Shown here piece by piece: positions 7,662 to 16,240 of a stretch of DNA of 64,000 nt. The DNA is from Catenulispora sp. EB89 (GTDB taxonomy: Bacteria > Actinomycetota > Actinomycetes > Streptomycetales > Catenulisporaceae): positions 186,001 to 250,000 of the forward strand of contig NZ_JBGCCU010000010.1 in NCBI RefSeq assembly GCF_041261445.1, written 5' to 3'. Made by a program: the position numbers and the translations under genes. The notes below the pieces were generated by a model, which saw only the letters and a list, made by a program, of their open reading frames with translations, was not told the DNA's origin and made no database searches. The first letter of the stretch is position 1. Each line of letters begins with the position of its first letter.

Positions 7662-9572
7662 GTGGCCAGCAGCACCGAGACCCTGGAGTTCCAGGCTGAG
7701 ACCCGCCAGCTGTTGCAGCTGGTGATCCATTCGATCTACTCGAACAAGGACATCTTCCTGCGGGAGCTGATCTCCAACGCCTCCGACGCCTTGGACAAGC
7801 TCCGCCTGGAGTCGCTGGTCGACTCCGACCTCGATGCCGACACCTCCGACCCGCACATCACGCTGGAGGTCGATCGGGACGCGGGCACCCTGACCGTGCG
7901 GGACAACGGCATCGGCATGGCCCGCGAGGAAGTGGTGGAGCTGATCGGCACCATCGCCAAATCCGGGACGGCGAGCCTGCTGGAGAAGGTCAAGGCCGCC
8001 CAGGACGCTGAGGCCGCGCAGAGCCTGATCGGGCAGTTCGGCGTCGGGTTCTACTCGGCGTTCATGGTCGCCGACAAGGTCACGCTGCGCACCCGCCGCG
8101 CCGGCACCACCGAGGGCACGCTGTGGGAGTCCGACGGCGAGGGCACCTACGACATCTCCACAGCCGCCGACCTGCCGGTCGGCACCGAGGTCACGCTGCA
8201 CCTGAAGACCGCCGACGGCGAGGACGGCCTGGCCGACTACCTGGCCGACTGGAAGATCCGCGCCATCGTGAAGCAGTACTCGGACTTCATCCGCTGGCCC
8301 ATCCGCATGGCGGTCGAACGCGGCGCCGAAGACGGCGTGACCATCACCGAGATGGAAACGCTGAACTCGATGAAGGCGCTGTGGGCCAGGGCCCGTGCCG
8401 AGGTGTCCGAGGCCGAGTACCACGAGTTCTACAAGCAGATCAGCCACGACTGGACCGACCCCGCCGAGATCATCCACATGCGCTCGGAGGGCACCTTCGC
8501 CTACGACGCGCTGCTGTTCATCCCCTCCCAGGCCCCCTTCGACTTGTTCGCCAGGGAAACCAAGCGCGGGGTGCAGCTGTACGTCAAGCGGGTGTTCATC
8601 ATGGACGACTGCGAAGCCCTGGTGCCGAACTACCTGCGCTTCGTCAAGGGCGTGGTGGACGCCCACGACCTGTCGCTGAACATCTCCCGCGAGATCCTGC
8701 AGCACGACCGGCACATCCGCGGGGTGCGCCGCCGCCTGGTCAAAAAAGTCCTCGGCACGATCAAGGACATGCAGGCGAACAACGCCGAGGGCTACACCAA
8801 ACTGTGGGACCAGTTCGGCCGGGTGCTCAAGGAAGGCCTGATCGAAGACACCGACAACACCGAGACCCTGCTGGAGCTGATCTCCGCCGACTCCACCCAC
8901 GACCCCGAGAAGACCACCACCCTGCGCGAATACGTGGCCCGGATGAGGGACGGCCAGGACGCCATCTACTACCTCACCGGCGCGACCCGCACCGCGGTGG
9001 AGAACTCCCCGCACATGGAAGCCTTCACCGCCAAGGGCTACGAGGTCCTGATCCTCACCGACCCGGTCGACGAAGTCTGGGTCGACCAGATCACCGAATT
9101 CGACGGCCACCGCTTCCAGTCCATCGCCAAAGGCCAGGTGGACTTGGACGCCGACACCGACGAGGGCGACGGCGAGGAGAAGAGCAAGCGCGAGGCCGAC
9201 TTCGCCGCCCTGCTGCCCTGGCTGGCCGCGACGCTCGGGGAGCACGTCAAGGCGGCCCGGCTGTCCTCCCGGCTCACCACCTCGGCGGCCTGCGTCGTCG
9301 GCGACACCGGTGACATGACGCCGATGCTGGAGAAGATGTACCGGGCCATGGGCCAGCAGATGCCCCCGGTGAAGCGCATCCTGGAGATCAACCCCGACCA
9401 CCCGCTGATCAGCGGCCTGCGAACGGCGCACGAGAAGAACCCCGACGACTCGGCTCTGCCCGAGCTCGCCGAGATCATCCTGGGCACCGCGCTGCTCGCC
9501 GAAGGCGGCGACCTGCCGGATCCGGCGCGGTTCGCCCGGCAGCTCACCGAGCGGCTCAGCCGGAGTCTGTGA
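7662..9572 (+). CDS. htpG: Molecular chaperone HtpG (Hsp90)
   Basis: 636 residues, the normal bacterial Hsp90 length. The N-terminal GHKL ATPase domain shows NKDIFLRELISNASDALDK (catalytic Glu and ATP-contacting Asn), DNGIGMAREE and GQFGVGFYSAFMV. The middle domain carries LYVKRVFIMDDCEALVP and NISREILQ, with the catalytic-loop Arg; the C-terminal dimerisation domain follows. It is cytosolic and refolds client proteins under stress. The GTG start has AAGGAG eight bases upstream. The only hsp-related partner here is the regulator-like gene just upstream. A strong hairpin follows the stop. Confidence 0.97.
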   Translation: MASSTETLEFQAETRQLLQLVIHSIYSNKDIFLRELISNASDALDKLRLESLVDSDLDADTSDPHITLEVDRDAGTLTVRDNGIGMAREEVVELIGTIAKSGTASLLEKVKAAQDAEAAQSLIGQFGVGFYSAFMVADKVTLRTRRAGTTEGTLWESDGEGTYDISTAADLPVGTEVTLHLKTADGEDGLADYLADWKIRAIVKQYSDFIRWPIRMAVERGAEDGVTITEMETLNSMKALWARARAEVSEAEYHEFYKQISHDWTDPAEIIHMRSEGTFAYDALLFIPSQAPFDLFARETKRGVQLYVKRVFIMDDCEALVPNYLRFVKGVVDAHDLSLNISREILQHDRHIRGVRRRLVKKVLGTIKDMQANNAEGYTKLWDQFGRVLKEGLIEDTDNTETLLELISADSTHDPEKTTTLREYVARMRDGQDAIYYLTGATRTAVENSPHMEAFTAKGYEVLILTDPVDEVWVDQITEFDGHRFQSIAKGQVDLDADTDEGDGEEKSKREADFAALLPWLAATLGEHVKAARLSSRLTTSAACVVGDTGDMTPMLEKMYRAMGQQMPPVKRILEINPDHPLISGLRTAHEKNPDDSALPELAEIILGTALLAEGGDLPDPARFARQLTERLSRSL

Positions 9573-9583
9573 ACTGACCGTCA

Positions 9584-9616
9584 GGGGCACGGCCGGCGGA
9601 CAGCCGGTTGTGCCCC
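9584..9616 (+). terminator. Hairpin after htpG
   Basis: GGGGCAC-GGCCGGC pairs with GCCGGTT-GTGCCCC around a five-base loop, 12 bases after the htpG stop. There is no T-run, as is usual in high-GC actinobacteria. Confidence 0.6.
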
Positions 9617-9705
9617 GCACTGTTTCGCCGTACCGGGCTGCGCTCGCCCGCGCCCGCCCCCCCCCACATTCGCACACGTCACCTCCCGGCGGTCGACCAT
9701 CTCGT

Positions 9706-9717
9706 CGAACCGGTTCG
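9706..9717. promoter_or_regulatory. Upstream CGAACCGGTTCG operator
   Basis: This perfect 12-bp palindrome is identical to the one at 9861-9872, 155 bp apart, both upstream of the LacI-family gene at 9946. Paired identical sites fit cooperative or looping repression by that regulator. Confidence 0.7.
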
Positions 9718-9814
9718 TCAGAACCTAGGGTGCTGATTCCCGCCTGTCAACGCCTCCGGCCGACCGAGCCACCGGCGGTCCACCAGCGAGGCAGCTCGGC
9801 CGTCGTTCACATGA

Positions 9815-9872
9815 TTGACACACGAAGCCGACGCGCCTACTCTCGCTTCAACTCGCCGGTCGAACCGGTTCG
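9815..9872 (+). promoter_or_regulatory. LacI gene promoter with overlapping CGAACCGGTTCG operator
   Basis: TTGACA (9815-9820), 17 bp, TACTCT (9838-9843) is a near-consensus vegetative promoter. The palindrome CGAACCGGTTCG (9861-9872) lies about 18-29 bp past the -10, in the start of the transcript, a classic position for autorepression by the LacI-family product encoded at 9946. Confidence 0.65.
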
Positions 9873-9945
9873 ATATTCGACACCACCCCGCCTCAACCCG
9901 CCTCGCCCTGCCCCACCTCGTCCCTCGGCGCCATCGGAGAATCGC

Positions 9946-10965
9946 GTGAACATCGGTGAGATCGCTCGTCGTGCGGGAGTCTCCCGCAGCACGGTGTCCT
10001 ACGCGCTGTCCGGGAAGCGGTCGATCTCGCCCGAGACCCGGGCGCGGATCCAGGCGGTGATCGACGAGCTCGACTACCAGCCCAGCGCCACCGCGCGGGC
10101 GCTGTCCTCCGGCCAGACCCACACCCTGGGCCTGGTGTTCCCGCCGGCCAGCAGCCACTACACCGACATGCAGTTGGACTTCATCGGCTCGCTGGTCGAG
10201 GCGGCCGCCGGGTTCGGGTACGACGTGCTGCTGGCCGCGTCGGTCGGCGACGACGAGCGGGGGCTGCGGCGCCTGGTCGCCGAGCGGCGGGTGGACGGCG
10301 CGGTCCTGATGGAGATCCGGCTCGACGACGCGCGGGTCGACTACCTGGCCGAGGCCGGGTTCCCGTTCGTCACCATCGGCCGCACCGGCAAGCCCGACCA
10401 CACCCGGTGGGTCGACATGGACTACACCGCGTTGGTCAGGTCGTGTGTGCAGCACCTGGCGCACCTCGGCCACCGGCGCGTCGCCTTCGTCAACCGCTCG
10501 GAGCGGCTGTTCCGGGCCGGATACGAGTCCGCGCACCGCAGCCTGACCGGGTTCGAGGACGCCTGCCAGGAGCAGGGCGTCGTCGGCACGGCCTACCTGT
10601 GCGGCGACGACGCGGCCTCCGGGGAGGACACCGTCGGCCGCGTCCTGGCCGCCGACCCGGACACCACCGCCCTGGTCACGGTGAACGAGGCGGCGCTCGG
10701 CGGTCTCTACCGGGGCCTGGCCGCACACGGCCGCAAGGTCCCGCTGGACTTCTCCGTCACCGGAATCGCCCTGAGCCGCTGGGCCACGGCGGTCACGCCG
10801 CAGCTGACCGCGGCCGACGTCTCGGCCGCGGAAATGGGCCGGGTCGCGGTGGAACTGCTCCTGGAACTGCTCGCCACCCCCGACGCGCCGCCCCGGCACG
10901 TCCTGCTCGCACCACCGGTCTCCCTGCGCGCGAGCACCGGGCCCGTCCCCGTGTCAGAGCACTGA
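9946..10965 (+). CDS. LacI-family transcriptional repressor (first of three)
   Basis: 339 residues from a GTG with GGAGA upstream. The N-terminal helix-turn-helix is IGEIARRAGVSRSTVSYALSG followed by a hinge helix around QPSATARALSSG. The remainder is a periplasmic-binding-protein-like sugar sensor (DMDYTALVRSCVQHLAHLGHRRVAFV; DPDTTALVTVNEAALGGLYRGL). The two specificity residues before TVS are Arg-Ser. The only palindrome near its own promoter is CGAACCGGTTCG, present twice, so I infer this is its operator. It precedes the ABC importer at 11128 and the GH63-like enzyme, its likely targets; the inducer sugar is unknown. Confidence 0.9.
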   Translation: MNIGEIARRAGVSRSTVSYALSGKRSISPETRARIQAVIDELDYQPSATARALSSGQTHTLGLVFPPASSHYTDMQLDFIGSLVEAAAGFGYDVLLAASVGDDERGLRRLVAERRVDGAVLMEIRLDDARVDYLAEAGFPFVTIGRTGKPDHTRWVDMDYTALVRSCVQHLAHLGHRRVAFVNRSERLFRAGYESAHRSLTGFEDACQEQGVVGTAYLCGDDAASGEDTVGRVLAADPDTTALVTVNEAALGGLYRGLAAHGRKVPLDFSVTGIALSRWATAVTPQLTAADVSAAEMGRVAVELLLELLATPDAPPRHVLLAPPVSLRASTGPVPVSEH

Positions 10966-10968
10966 CAC
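10951..10968. promoter_or_regulatory. Inverted repeat at the LacI gene stop
   Basis: GTGTCAG-AGCA-CTGACAC is a perfect 7-bp inverted repeat overlapping the stop codon, with a looser copy around 11004-11023. It may be a weak terminator or an operator for the importer downstream; the sequence does not decide between them. Confidence 0.35.
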
Positions 10969-11127
10969 CGCACTGACAGTCATCCGGCAGGCGACCGTCA
11001 GCCAGTGTCTCAGACAACTGACACCGGGCGTTCTCCCGGCACTCGCGCGACCCAGAAATCCCATCCTCCGCACGGCAATGCGGAGTCCATCAGCCGCCTG
11101 GTGGCGGCGGATCGAAAGGGAACGACT

Positions 11128-12408
11128 ATGAAATCACAGTCCATGACCCGGCGGCTCGCCGCGGTCGGATTGGCCTTGGCGGTCACCGGCGCGGCCGCGG
11201 CTTGCTCGGCGTCCAAGAGCTCCACCGGCGCCGGGGGTTCCGGCTCCGGGTCCGGCGGCGCGGCGGCCGGCGGGACCTTCACCGTCTGGGACCCCTACCC
11301 GCAGTTCGACAGCGGCTCGGCCTGGTCCCAGCTGCTGACCAAGTGCGGCACCCAGGCCGGGGTGACGGTCAAGCGCACGGGCTTCGACACCACCGACCTG
11401 ACCACCAAGGTGCTGCTGGCCGCGCAGCAGGGCAGCTCCCCGGACGTGCTGATCGTCGACAACCCGGTGGTCTCCACGCTCGCCGACGCCGGCGTCATCA
11501 CCGACACCGGCACCACGCACCTGGACACCTCCGGCGTCGCGCCGAACCTGCTGGCGGCCGGACAGCTGGCGGGCAAGACCTACGGCGTCCCGATCGGCGC
11601 CAACACCCTGGCGCTGTACTACAACAAGGCGGTGCTGACAGCGGCCGGCGTGGACATCGCCTCGGTGAAGGACTGGTCCTCGCTGACGGCGGCGCTGGCG
11701 AAGGTCCACGCGGCCGGCAAGAAGGGCATCACGTTCTCGGCGATCGGCACCGAGGAGGGCAGCTTCCAGTTCCTGCCGTGGTTCTGGGGCGCCGGGGCGA
11801 ATCTGAAGCAGCTCGACTCCTCGCAGGGCGTGGCGGCGCTGTCGCTGTGGACCGGCTGGCTGAAGCAGGGCTACGCGCCGAACTCGGTCATCAACAACAC
11901 TCAGACGACCAGCTGGCAGGAGTTCGCCACCGGCCAGTACGCGTTCAGCGAGAACGGCACCTGGCAGCTGGCCAACGCCAAGAAGGCGGGGTTCGACTAC
12001 GGCATCATCCCGATCCCGGCGATGAACGGCGGAACCGCCGCGGCGCCGACGGGCGGGGAGTTCGTCACCATCCCGGTCCAGGACAAGACCGACCGCTACA
12101 GCACCTCGCAGAAGCTCGTGGCCTGTCTGACCAGCGCCGACAACGCGCAGGTCACGGACACCACGCTGTCCTACGTCGCCGCCACCCCGGCGGTGCAGGC
12201 CAAGCAGGTCGCGGCCGACCCCGACCTGCAGCCGTGGATCGCCGCGGTCGCCGCCGCCAAGGGCCGCACCAGCGACGACCTGGGGACGAAGTACCCGAAG
12301 ATCTCGCAGCCGATGTGGACCGCGGTGCAGGCGGCGCTCAGCGGCTCGGCCTCCCCGCAGGCCGCGCTGACCACCGCACAGAACGCCGCCGCCGCGGCGA
12401 CCAAGTGA
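11128..12408 (+). CDS. Extracellular sugar-binding lipoprotein of an ABC importer
   Basis: 426 residues. A lipoprotein signal (MTRRLAAVGLALAVTGAAAAC, lipobox Ala-Ala-Ala-Cys at about residue 28) is followed by a Ser/Gly-rich tether and a solute-binding protein family 1 fold: GGTFTVWDPYPQF, GVPIGANTLALYYNKAVL and ENGTWQLANAKKAGFDYGIIPIPA. It would capture an oligosaccharide at the cell surface and hand it to the two permeases that follow. ATG 11128 has GAAAGGG upstream. No ATPase gene is present, so a shared MsiK-type ATPase elsewhere is probable, as in other actinomycetes. Confidence 0.9.
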   Translation: MKSQSMTRRLAAVGLALAVTGAAAACSASKSSTGAGGSGSGSGGAAAGGTFTVWDPYPQFDSGSAWSQLLTKCGTQAGVTVKRTGFDTTDLTTKVLLAAQQGSSPDVLIVDNPVVSTLADAGVITDTGTTHLDTSGVAPNLLAAGQLAGKTYGVPIGANTLALYYNKAVLTAAGVDIASVKDWSSLTAALAKVHAAGKKGITFSAIGTEEGSFQFLPWFWGAGANLKQLDSSQGVAALSLWTGWLKQGYAPNSVINNTQTTSWQEFATGQYAFSENGTWQLANAKKAGFDYGIIPIPAMNGGTAAAPTGGEFVTIPVQDKTDRYSTSQKLVACLTSADNAQVTDTTLSYVAATPAVQAKQVAADPDLQPWIAAVAAAKGRTSDDLGTKYPKISQPMWTAVQAALSGSASPQAALTTAQNAAAAATK

Positions 12409-12433
12409 CGCCGGACATCGAAGGCACGTGCTC

Positions 12434-13447
12434 ATGAACTCCACGACGCCACTGAATTCCGCGGCACAGCCTGGCGCGCGGGCCGTGCGGGATACCAAGG
12501 GCGTGCCGGGCGCGCGCGGGGCGGTTCTCACCGCCCCGCGCCGCGGCCCCGCCTCCGGTCCCCGCCTGACCTCCGCGAACTGGGCGGGCTGGGCGTTCCT
12601 CGCCCCGGTCGCGGTCTACCTGGTGGCCTTCTACGCCTACCCGATGTACCGCAACATCGAGCTCAGCCTGCACCACTACACGGTGCGCTCGTTCGTCCAC
12701 GGCGGCGCCCCGTTCACCGGCCTGGACAACTATCGCAGTGTCCTGAGCGACCCCGCCTTCGGTCCGGCGCTGATCCACACGCTGGTGTTCACCGGGGTGT
12801 CGATCCTGTTCCAGTTCTGGATCGGCATGGGGCTGGCGGTGTTCTTCACCCGGCACTTCCGGCTGTCGGCGACGCTGCGCGCGCTGTTCCTGGTGCCGTG
12901 GCTGCTGCCGCTGATCGTGTCGGCCTCGACCTGGTCGTGGATGCTCAACAGCGACTCCGGCGTTGTCAACCAGGTGCTGCACAGCGTCGGGATCGCCCCG
13001 ATCGACTGGCTGACGTCCCCGAAGTGGTCGCTGGCCTCGGTGATCATCGCGAACGTCTGGATCGGCATCCCGTTCAACCTGGTCATGCTCTACAGCGGTA
13101 TGCAGGCGATCTCCCCGGAGCTGTACGAAGCCGCCGAGCTGGACGGCGCGAGCGCCTGGCAGCGGTTCTGGAAGGTGACGTTCCCGCTGCTGCGCCCGGT
13201 CGCGGCGATCACGCTGCTGCTCGGGCTGGTCTACACCCTGAAGGTCTTCGACATCATCTGGATCATGACGAAGGGCGGCCCGGCCGGCTCCTCGGCGACC
13301 TTCGCGACGTGGTCCTACCAGCTGGGGTTCGGCAACCTGCTGCCGGAGTTCGGGCCCGGCGCGGCGGTCGGCAACCTGCTGGTCGTGATGGCGCTGGCCT
13401 TCGGCCTGGTCTACATCCGGGCCCAGCGCAAGCAGCGGGAGGCGTGA
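12434..13447 (+). CDS. ABC sugar permease, MalF/UgpA type
   Basis: 337 residues from ATG 12434 (GTG 12428 is also possible; the GAAGG site fits both). Six membrane helices follow a basic cytoplasmic leader of about 45 residues; helix 1 is GWAFLAPVAVYLVAFYAYPM. The EAA loop that contacts the ATPase reads ELYEAAELDGASAWQRFWKV. It forms the membrane channel with the next permease, whose start overlaps this stop (TGATG), so the two are translationally coupled. It belongs with the binding protein at 11128. Confidence 0.9.
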   Translation: MNSTTPLNSAAQPGARAVRDTKGVPGARGAVLTAPRRGPASGPRLTSANWAGWAFLAPVAVYLVAFYAYPMYRNIELSLHHYTVRSFVHGGAPFTGLDNYRSVLSDPAFGPALIHTLVFTGVSILFQFWIGMGLAVFFTRHFRLSATLRALFLVPWLLPLIVSASTWSWMLNSDSGVVNQVLHSVGIAPIDWLTSPKWSLASVIIANVWIGIPFNLVMLYSGMQAISPELYEAAELDGASAWQRFWKVTFPLLRPVAAITLLLGLVYTLKVFDIIWIMTKGGPAGSSATFATWSYQLGFGNLLPEFGPGAAVGNLLVVMALAFGLVYIRAQRKQREA

Positions 13448-14277
13448 TGCGCACTCTTCGACGTCCCCGTACGACCTGGTGGAAGACCGGCGTCGGCCTG
13501 GTGCTGACCGCGCTGATGCTGTTCCCCGTCTACTGGATGGTCAACGAGTCCCTGACCCGCGACCAGGACATGCGCAAGACCCCGCCGAACTGGTTCCCGG
13601 TCCACGGCACCCTCGACGGATACCGCGCGGTGCTGCACCAGCAGCTGCCGTATCTGGGCACGAGTCTGTTCATCGGCCTGGGGACGGTGGTCCTGACCGT
13701 GGCGGTCGCGGCGCCGGCCGGCTACTCGCTGGCCAAGCTCCGGCCGCGCGGCGGCGGCGTGCTCAGCTTCGCGCTGCTGATCGCGCAGATGATCCCCGGC
13801 ATCATCATGGCGATGGGCTTCTACGCCATCTACCTGAACCTGGGCCTGCTCGGCAGCGTGCCGGGGCTGATCGTGGCCGACTCCACGATCGCGGTCCCGT
13901 TCGGCACGCTGGTGTTCGCGGCCTTCATGTCGGGCATCCCGGGGGAGTTGCTGCAAGCGGCCAAGACCGACGGCGCCGGGCAGCTGCGCACGTTCTGGTC
14001 GATCGTCATGCCGGTCAGCCGCAACGCCGTCGTGACCGTGTCGCTGTTCGCCTTCCTGTGGGCGTGGTCGGACTTCATGTTCGCCAACACCCTCGACAGC
14101 GAAGGCGGCGCGCAGCCGATCACCCTGGGCATCTACCACTACATCGGCAACAACAACCAGCAGTGGAACGCCATCATGGCCACCGCGGTCGTGGCGTCGG
14201 TCCCGGCCACCGTCCTGCTCGTCGTCGCCCAGCGGTATGTCGCCGCCGGCGTGACCGCGGGAGCGGTCAAGGACTAG
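13447..14277 (+). CDS. ABC sugar permease, MalG/UgpE type
   Basis: 276 residues with six membrane helices and the EAA loop ELLQAAKTDGAGQLRTFWSI. It is the second half of the importer channel, starting inside the stop of the preceding permease. The first helix, TGVGLVLTALMLFPVYWMVN, and the C-terminal YVAAGVTAGAVK are typical of carbohydrate permeases. The GH63-like enzyme follows 63 bases later and probably belongs to the same transcript. Confidence 0.9.
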   Translation: MRTLRRPRTTWWKTGVGLVLTALMLFPVYWMVNESLTRDQDMRKTPPNWFPVHGTLDGYRAVLHQQLPYLGTSLFIGLGTVVLTVAVAAPAGYSLAKLRPRGGGVLSFALLIAQMIPGIIMAMGFYAIYLNLGLLGSVPGLIVADSTIAVPFGTLVFAAFMSGIPGELLQAAKTDGAGQLRTFWSIVMPVSRNAVVTVSLFAFLWAWSDFMFANTLDSEGGAQPITLGIYHYIGNNNQQWNAIMATAVVASVPATVLLVVAQRYVAAGVTAGAVKD

Positions 14278-14340
14278 CAGGGCCAGCAGGATCCAGCCCG
14301 CCGACGCAGCCGTCCGCACCCCGTACACAGAAAGACCACT

Positions 14341-16074
14341 ATGACCATCGCCGGTGCCCTTCCGATGTTCGACGTCCGCGACATCCCCTTCAGCCACCAC
14401 GGGTCCTGGTTCGGCATCTCGCCGGTGATCGCCGAGGCGACCTACGCCGAGGACCTGCACCTCGTCTCGCACCAGAACGGACTGCACGCGGTTCTGTGCT
14501 TCACGCCGACCGATCCGTCCGGCTCCCGCGTCGAGGCGGCCGTCGCCGCCACACCGGCCCGGCTCGACTGGGCGTGGCAGGGCTCTGTGATCGAGCTCGG
14601 CTACGAGACCGACGACACGGTGCGGGTACGCGGCGACGGCACGGGCCTGGGCCTGCGCCTGAGCGCCGCCGATCCGAAGCTCACGCCGTTCAGCGGGCCC
14701 TACTTCTATCGCGATCCGGTCGACGGGTCCTACATCTATACGCTCTACCAGACCGGACGCCGTTATCGGATCACCGTGCTGTCGGGGGAGCCTGTCGAAG
14801 TCTTCGGCGAGCAGGCTCTGGGGACTGCCGATCGAGGTCTGCTTCTCCCCGCCGACCGGGCCTGGGAGATCGCCGTCGAGGAGTTCGACAGCGCCCGGCC
14901 GCGCTACCGCCGGGGTGTGGCTTTCGACGGCGTCGTGAAGGCTGCCGCGACACGGTTCGCAGAGTTCGTGGACGCGATCGCGCCGTGGCGCAGCGCCGAG
15001 ACCCCGGCCGCGGAATTGGCCGCGTACGTCCTGTGGTCGGCGACGGTCCGGCCGGCCGGATTCCTGTCCCGGCCCGGCGTCCTGATGTCCAAGCACTGGA
15101 TGGACAAGGTCTGGAGCTGGGACCACTGCTTCAACGCGATAGCCCTGGCCGCCGGCGCGCCGGAGCTGGCATGGAGCCAGTTCCAGATCCCGTTCGACCA
15201 CCAGGACGAGAGCGGTGCGCTGCCGGACTCGGTGACCCACTCCGAAGTCCTCTACAACTACGTCAAGCCGCCGATCCACGGCTGGGCCCTGGGGCATCTG
15301 CGCGCGAGCCTTCCCCGCGAACTGAGCCGGGCCGAGGTCGTGGACGTCTATGGCAAGCTCTCGGCGTGGACGCGCTTCTGGCTGTCCGCACGCCGCGTCC
15401 CCGGCCAGGCGCTGCCGCACTACCAACACGGCAACGACAGCGGCTGGGACAACGCGACCACGTTCGACGCCGACCGCGTCGTCCAGACCTCGGATCTGGC
15501 GGCCTTCCTGATCCTGCAGCTCGACCGGCTCGCCGCACTCGCCTCGGAGCTGGACCTCGCCGAGGACGCCGAGGCCTGGAATCGCCATCGCGAAGAAGTG
15601 AGCACCGCGATGCTGAAGGAGCTGTGGCGCGACGGCCGGTTCGTCGCGCGCGGCGCCGCGACCGGACGGGCCACCGCCAGCACCAGCCTGCTGGACCTGA
15701 TGGCGATCGTCCTCGGCGACGCCCTGCCCGGGGGCGTCCGGGACACGCTGGCCCGCGACATCGAAGCGCACCTCACGCAGTACGGCCCCGCCACCGAACA
15801 ACTCTCGTCGGAGCACTACGAGGCCGACGGCTACTGGCGCGGCCCGATCTGGGCCCCGTCGACCGTGCTGATCGAGGACGGTCTGCGCCGCGCCGGCTTC
15901 GCCGAGCTCGCCGACGAGGTGAGCAGCCGCTTCCGCGCGCTGTGCGAGAAGTCCGGCTTCGCAGAGAACTTCGACGCCCTGTCCGGCACCGGCCTGCGCG
16001 ACCGCGCCTATACCTGGACGGCCAGCGCCTATCTGATCCTTGCTGCCGCCTCCGAGTCGCGGAAGCAGGGTTAG
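14341..16074 (+). CDS. GH63/MGH1-like alpha-glycosidase (intracellular)
   Basis: 577 residues, no signal peptide. The N-terminal beta-sandwich (1 to about 200) is followed by an (alpha/alpha)6 barrel with WMDKVWSWDHCFNAIAL, HGNDSGWDNATTFD and EADGYWRGPIWAPSTVLI. These are signatures of the trehalase/GH63 group that includes mannosylglycerate hydrolase MGH1; the general acid Asp is expected in SGWDN and the base Glu near SSEHYEADG. It would act on a short oligosaccharide imported by the ABC system encoded just upstream. The exact bond cleaved cannot be told from sequence. Confidence 0.75.
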   Translation: MTIAGALPMFDVRDIPFSHHGSWFGISPVIAEATYAEDLHLVSHQNGLHAVLCFTPTDPSGSRVEAAVAATPARLDWAWQGSVIELGYETDDTVRVRGDGTGLGLRLSAADPKLTPFSGPYFYRDPVDGSYIYTLYQTGRRYRITVLSGEPVEVFGEQALGTADRGLLLPADRAWEIAVEEFDSARPRYRRGVAFDGVVKAAATRFAEFVDAIAPWRSAETPAAELAAYVLWSATVRPAGFLSRPGVLMSKHWMDKVWSWDHCFNAIALAAGAPELAWSQFQIPFDHQDESGALPDSVTHSEVLYNYVKPPIHGWALGHLRASLPRELSRAEVVDVYGKLSAWTRFWLSARRVPGQALPHYQHGNDSGWDNATTFDADRVVQTSDLAAFLILQLDRLAALASELDLAEDAEAWNRHREEVSTAMLKELWRDGRFVARGAATGRATASTSLLDLMAIVLGDALPGGVRDTLARDIEAHLTQYGPATEQLSSEHYEADGYWRGPIWAPSTVLIEDGLRRAGFAELADEVSSRFRALCEKSGFAENFDALSGTGLRDRAYTWTASAYLILAAASESRKQG

Positions 16075-16084
16075 TCATTGGTCT

Positions 16085-16093
16085 GAAACTTTC
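16085..16093. promoter_or_regulatory. GAAACTTTC operator upstream of the CE1 esterase
   Basis: The 9-bp palindrome lies 83 bp upstream of the -35 box of the CE1-CBM2 gene and matches the core found at other xylanolytic genes in the window. Confidence 0.5.
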
Positions 16094-16167
16094 GCCAACG
16101 AACTCTCGTGGTCGGTGTAGGTTCCAAGGTAGAGGAGCCATCACCCTGTAAGAGTACGAAACATTAG

Positions 16168-16226
16168 TTGACCGCCTCTTATCAGGATCATACTATCCGG
16201 TCGAACTCCCGCCACGAATCGGTTCG
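16168..16226 (+). promoter_or_regulatory. CE1 esterase promoter with hybrid LacI-type operator
   Basis: TTGACC (16168-16173), 17 bp, TACTAT (16191-16196) is an excellent vegetative promoter. Downstream lies CGAATCGGTTCG (16215-16226), which is one base from CGAACCGGTTCG and one base from CGAATCGATTCG, the operators at 9706/9861 and 54826/61728. Its place between the start of transcription and the ribosome site favours repression. Confidence 0.6.
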
Positions 16227-16240
16227 ATGGAGTGTGAGAG

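Noticed and set aside
13479-16151. 890-codon alternative frame across permease and GH63-like genes
   Set aside because: Arg/Pro-rich composition with no domain; the other frame encodes recognisable proteins.
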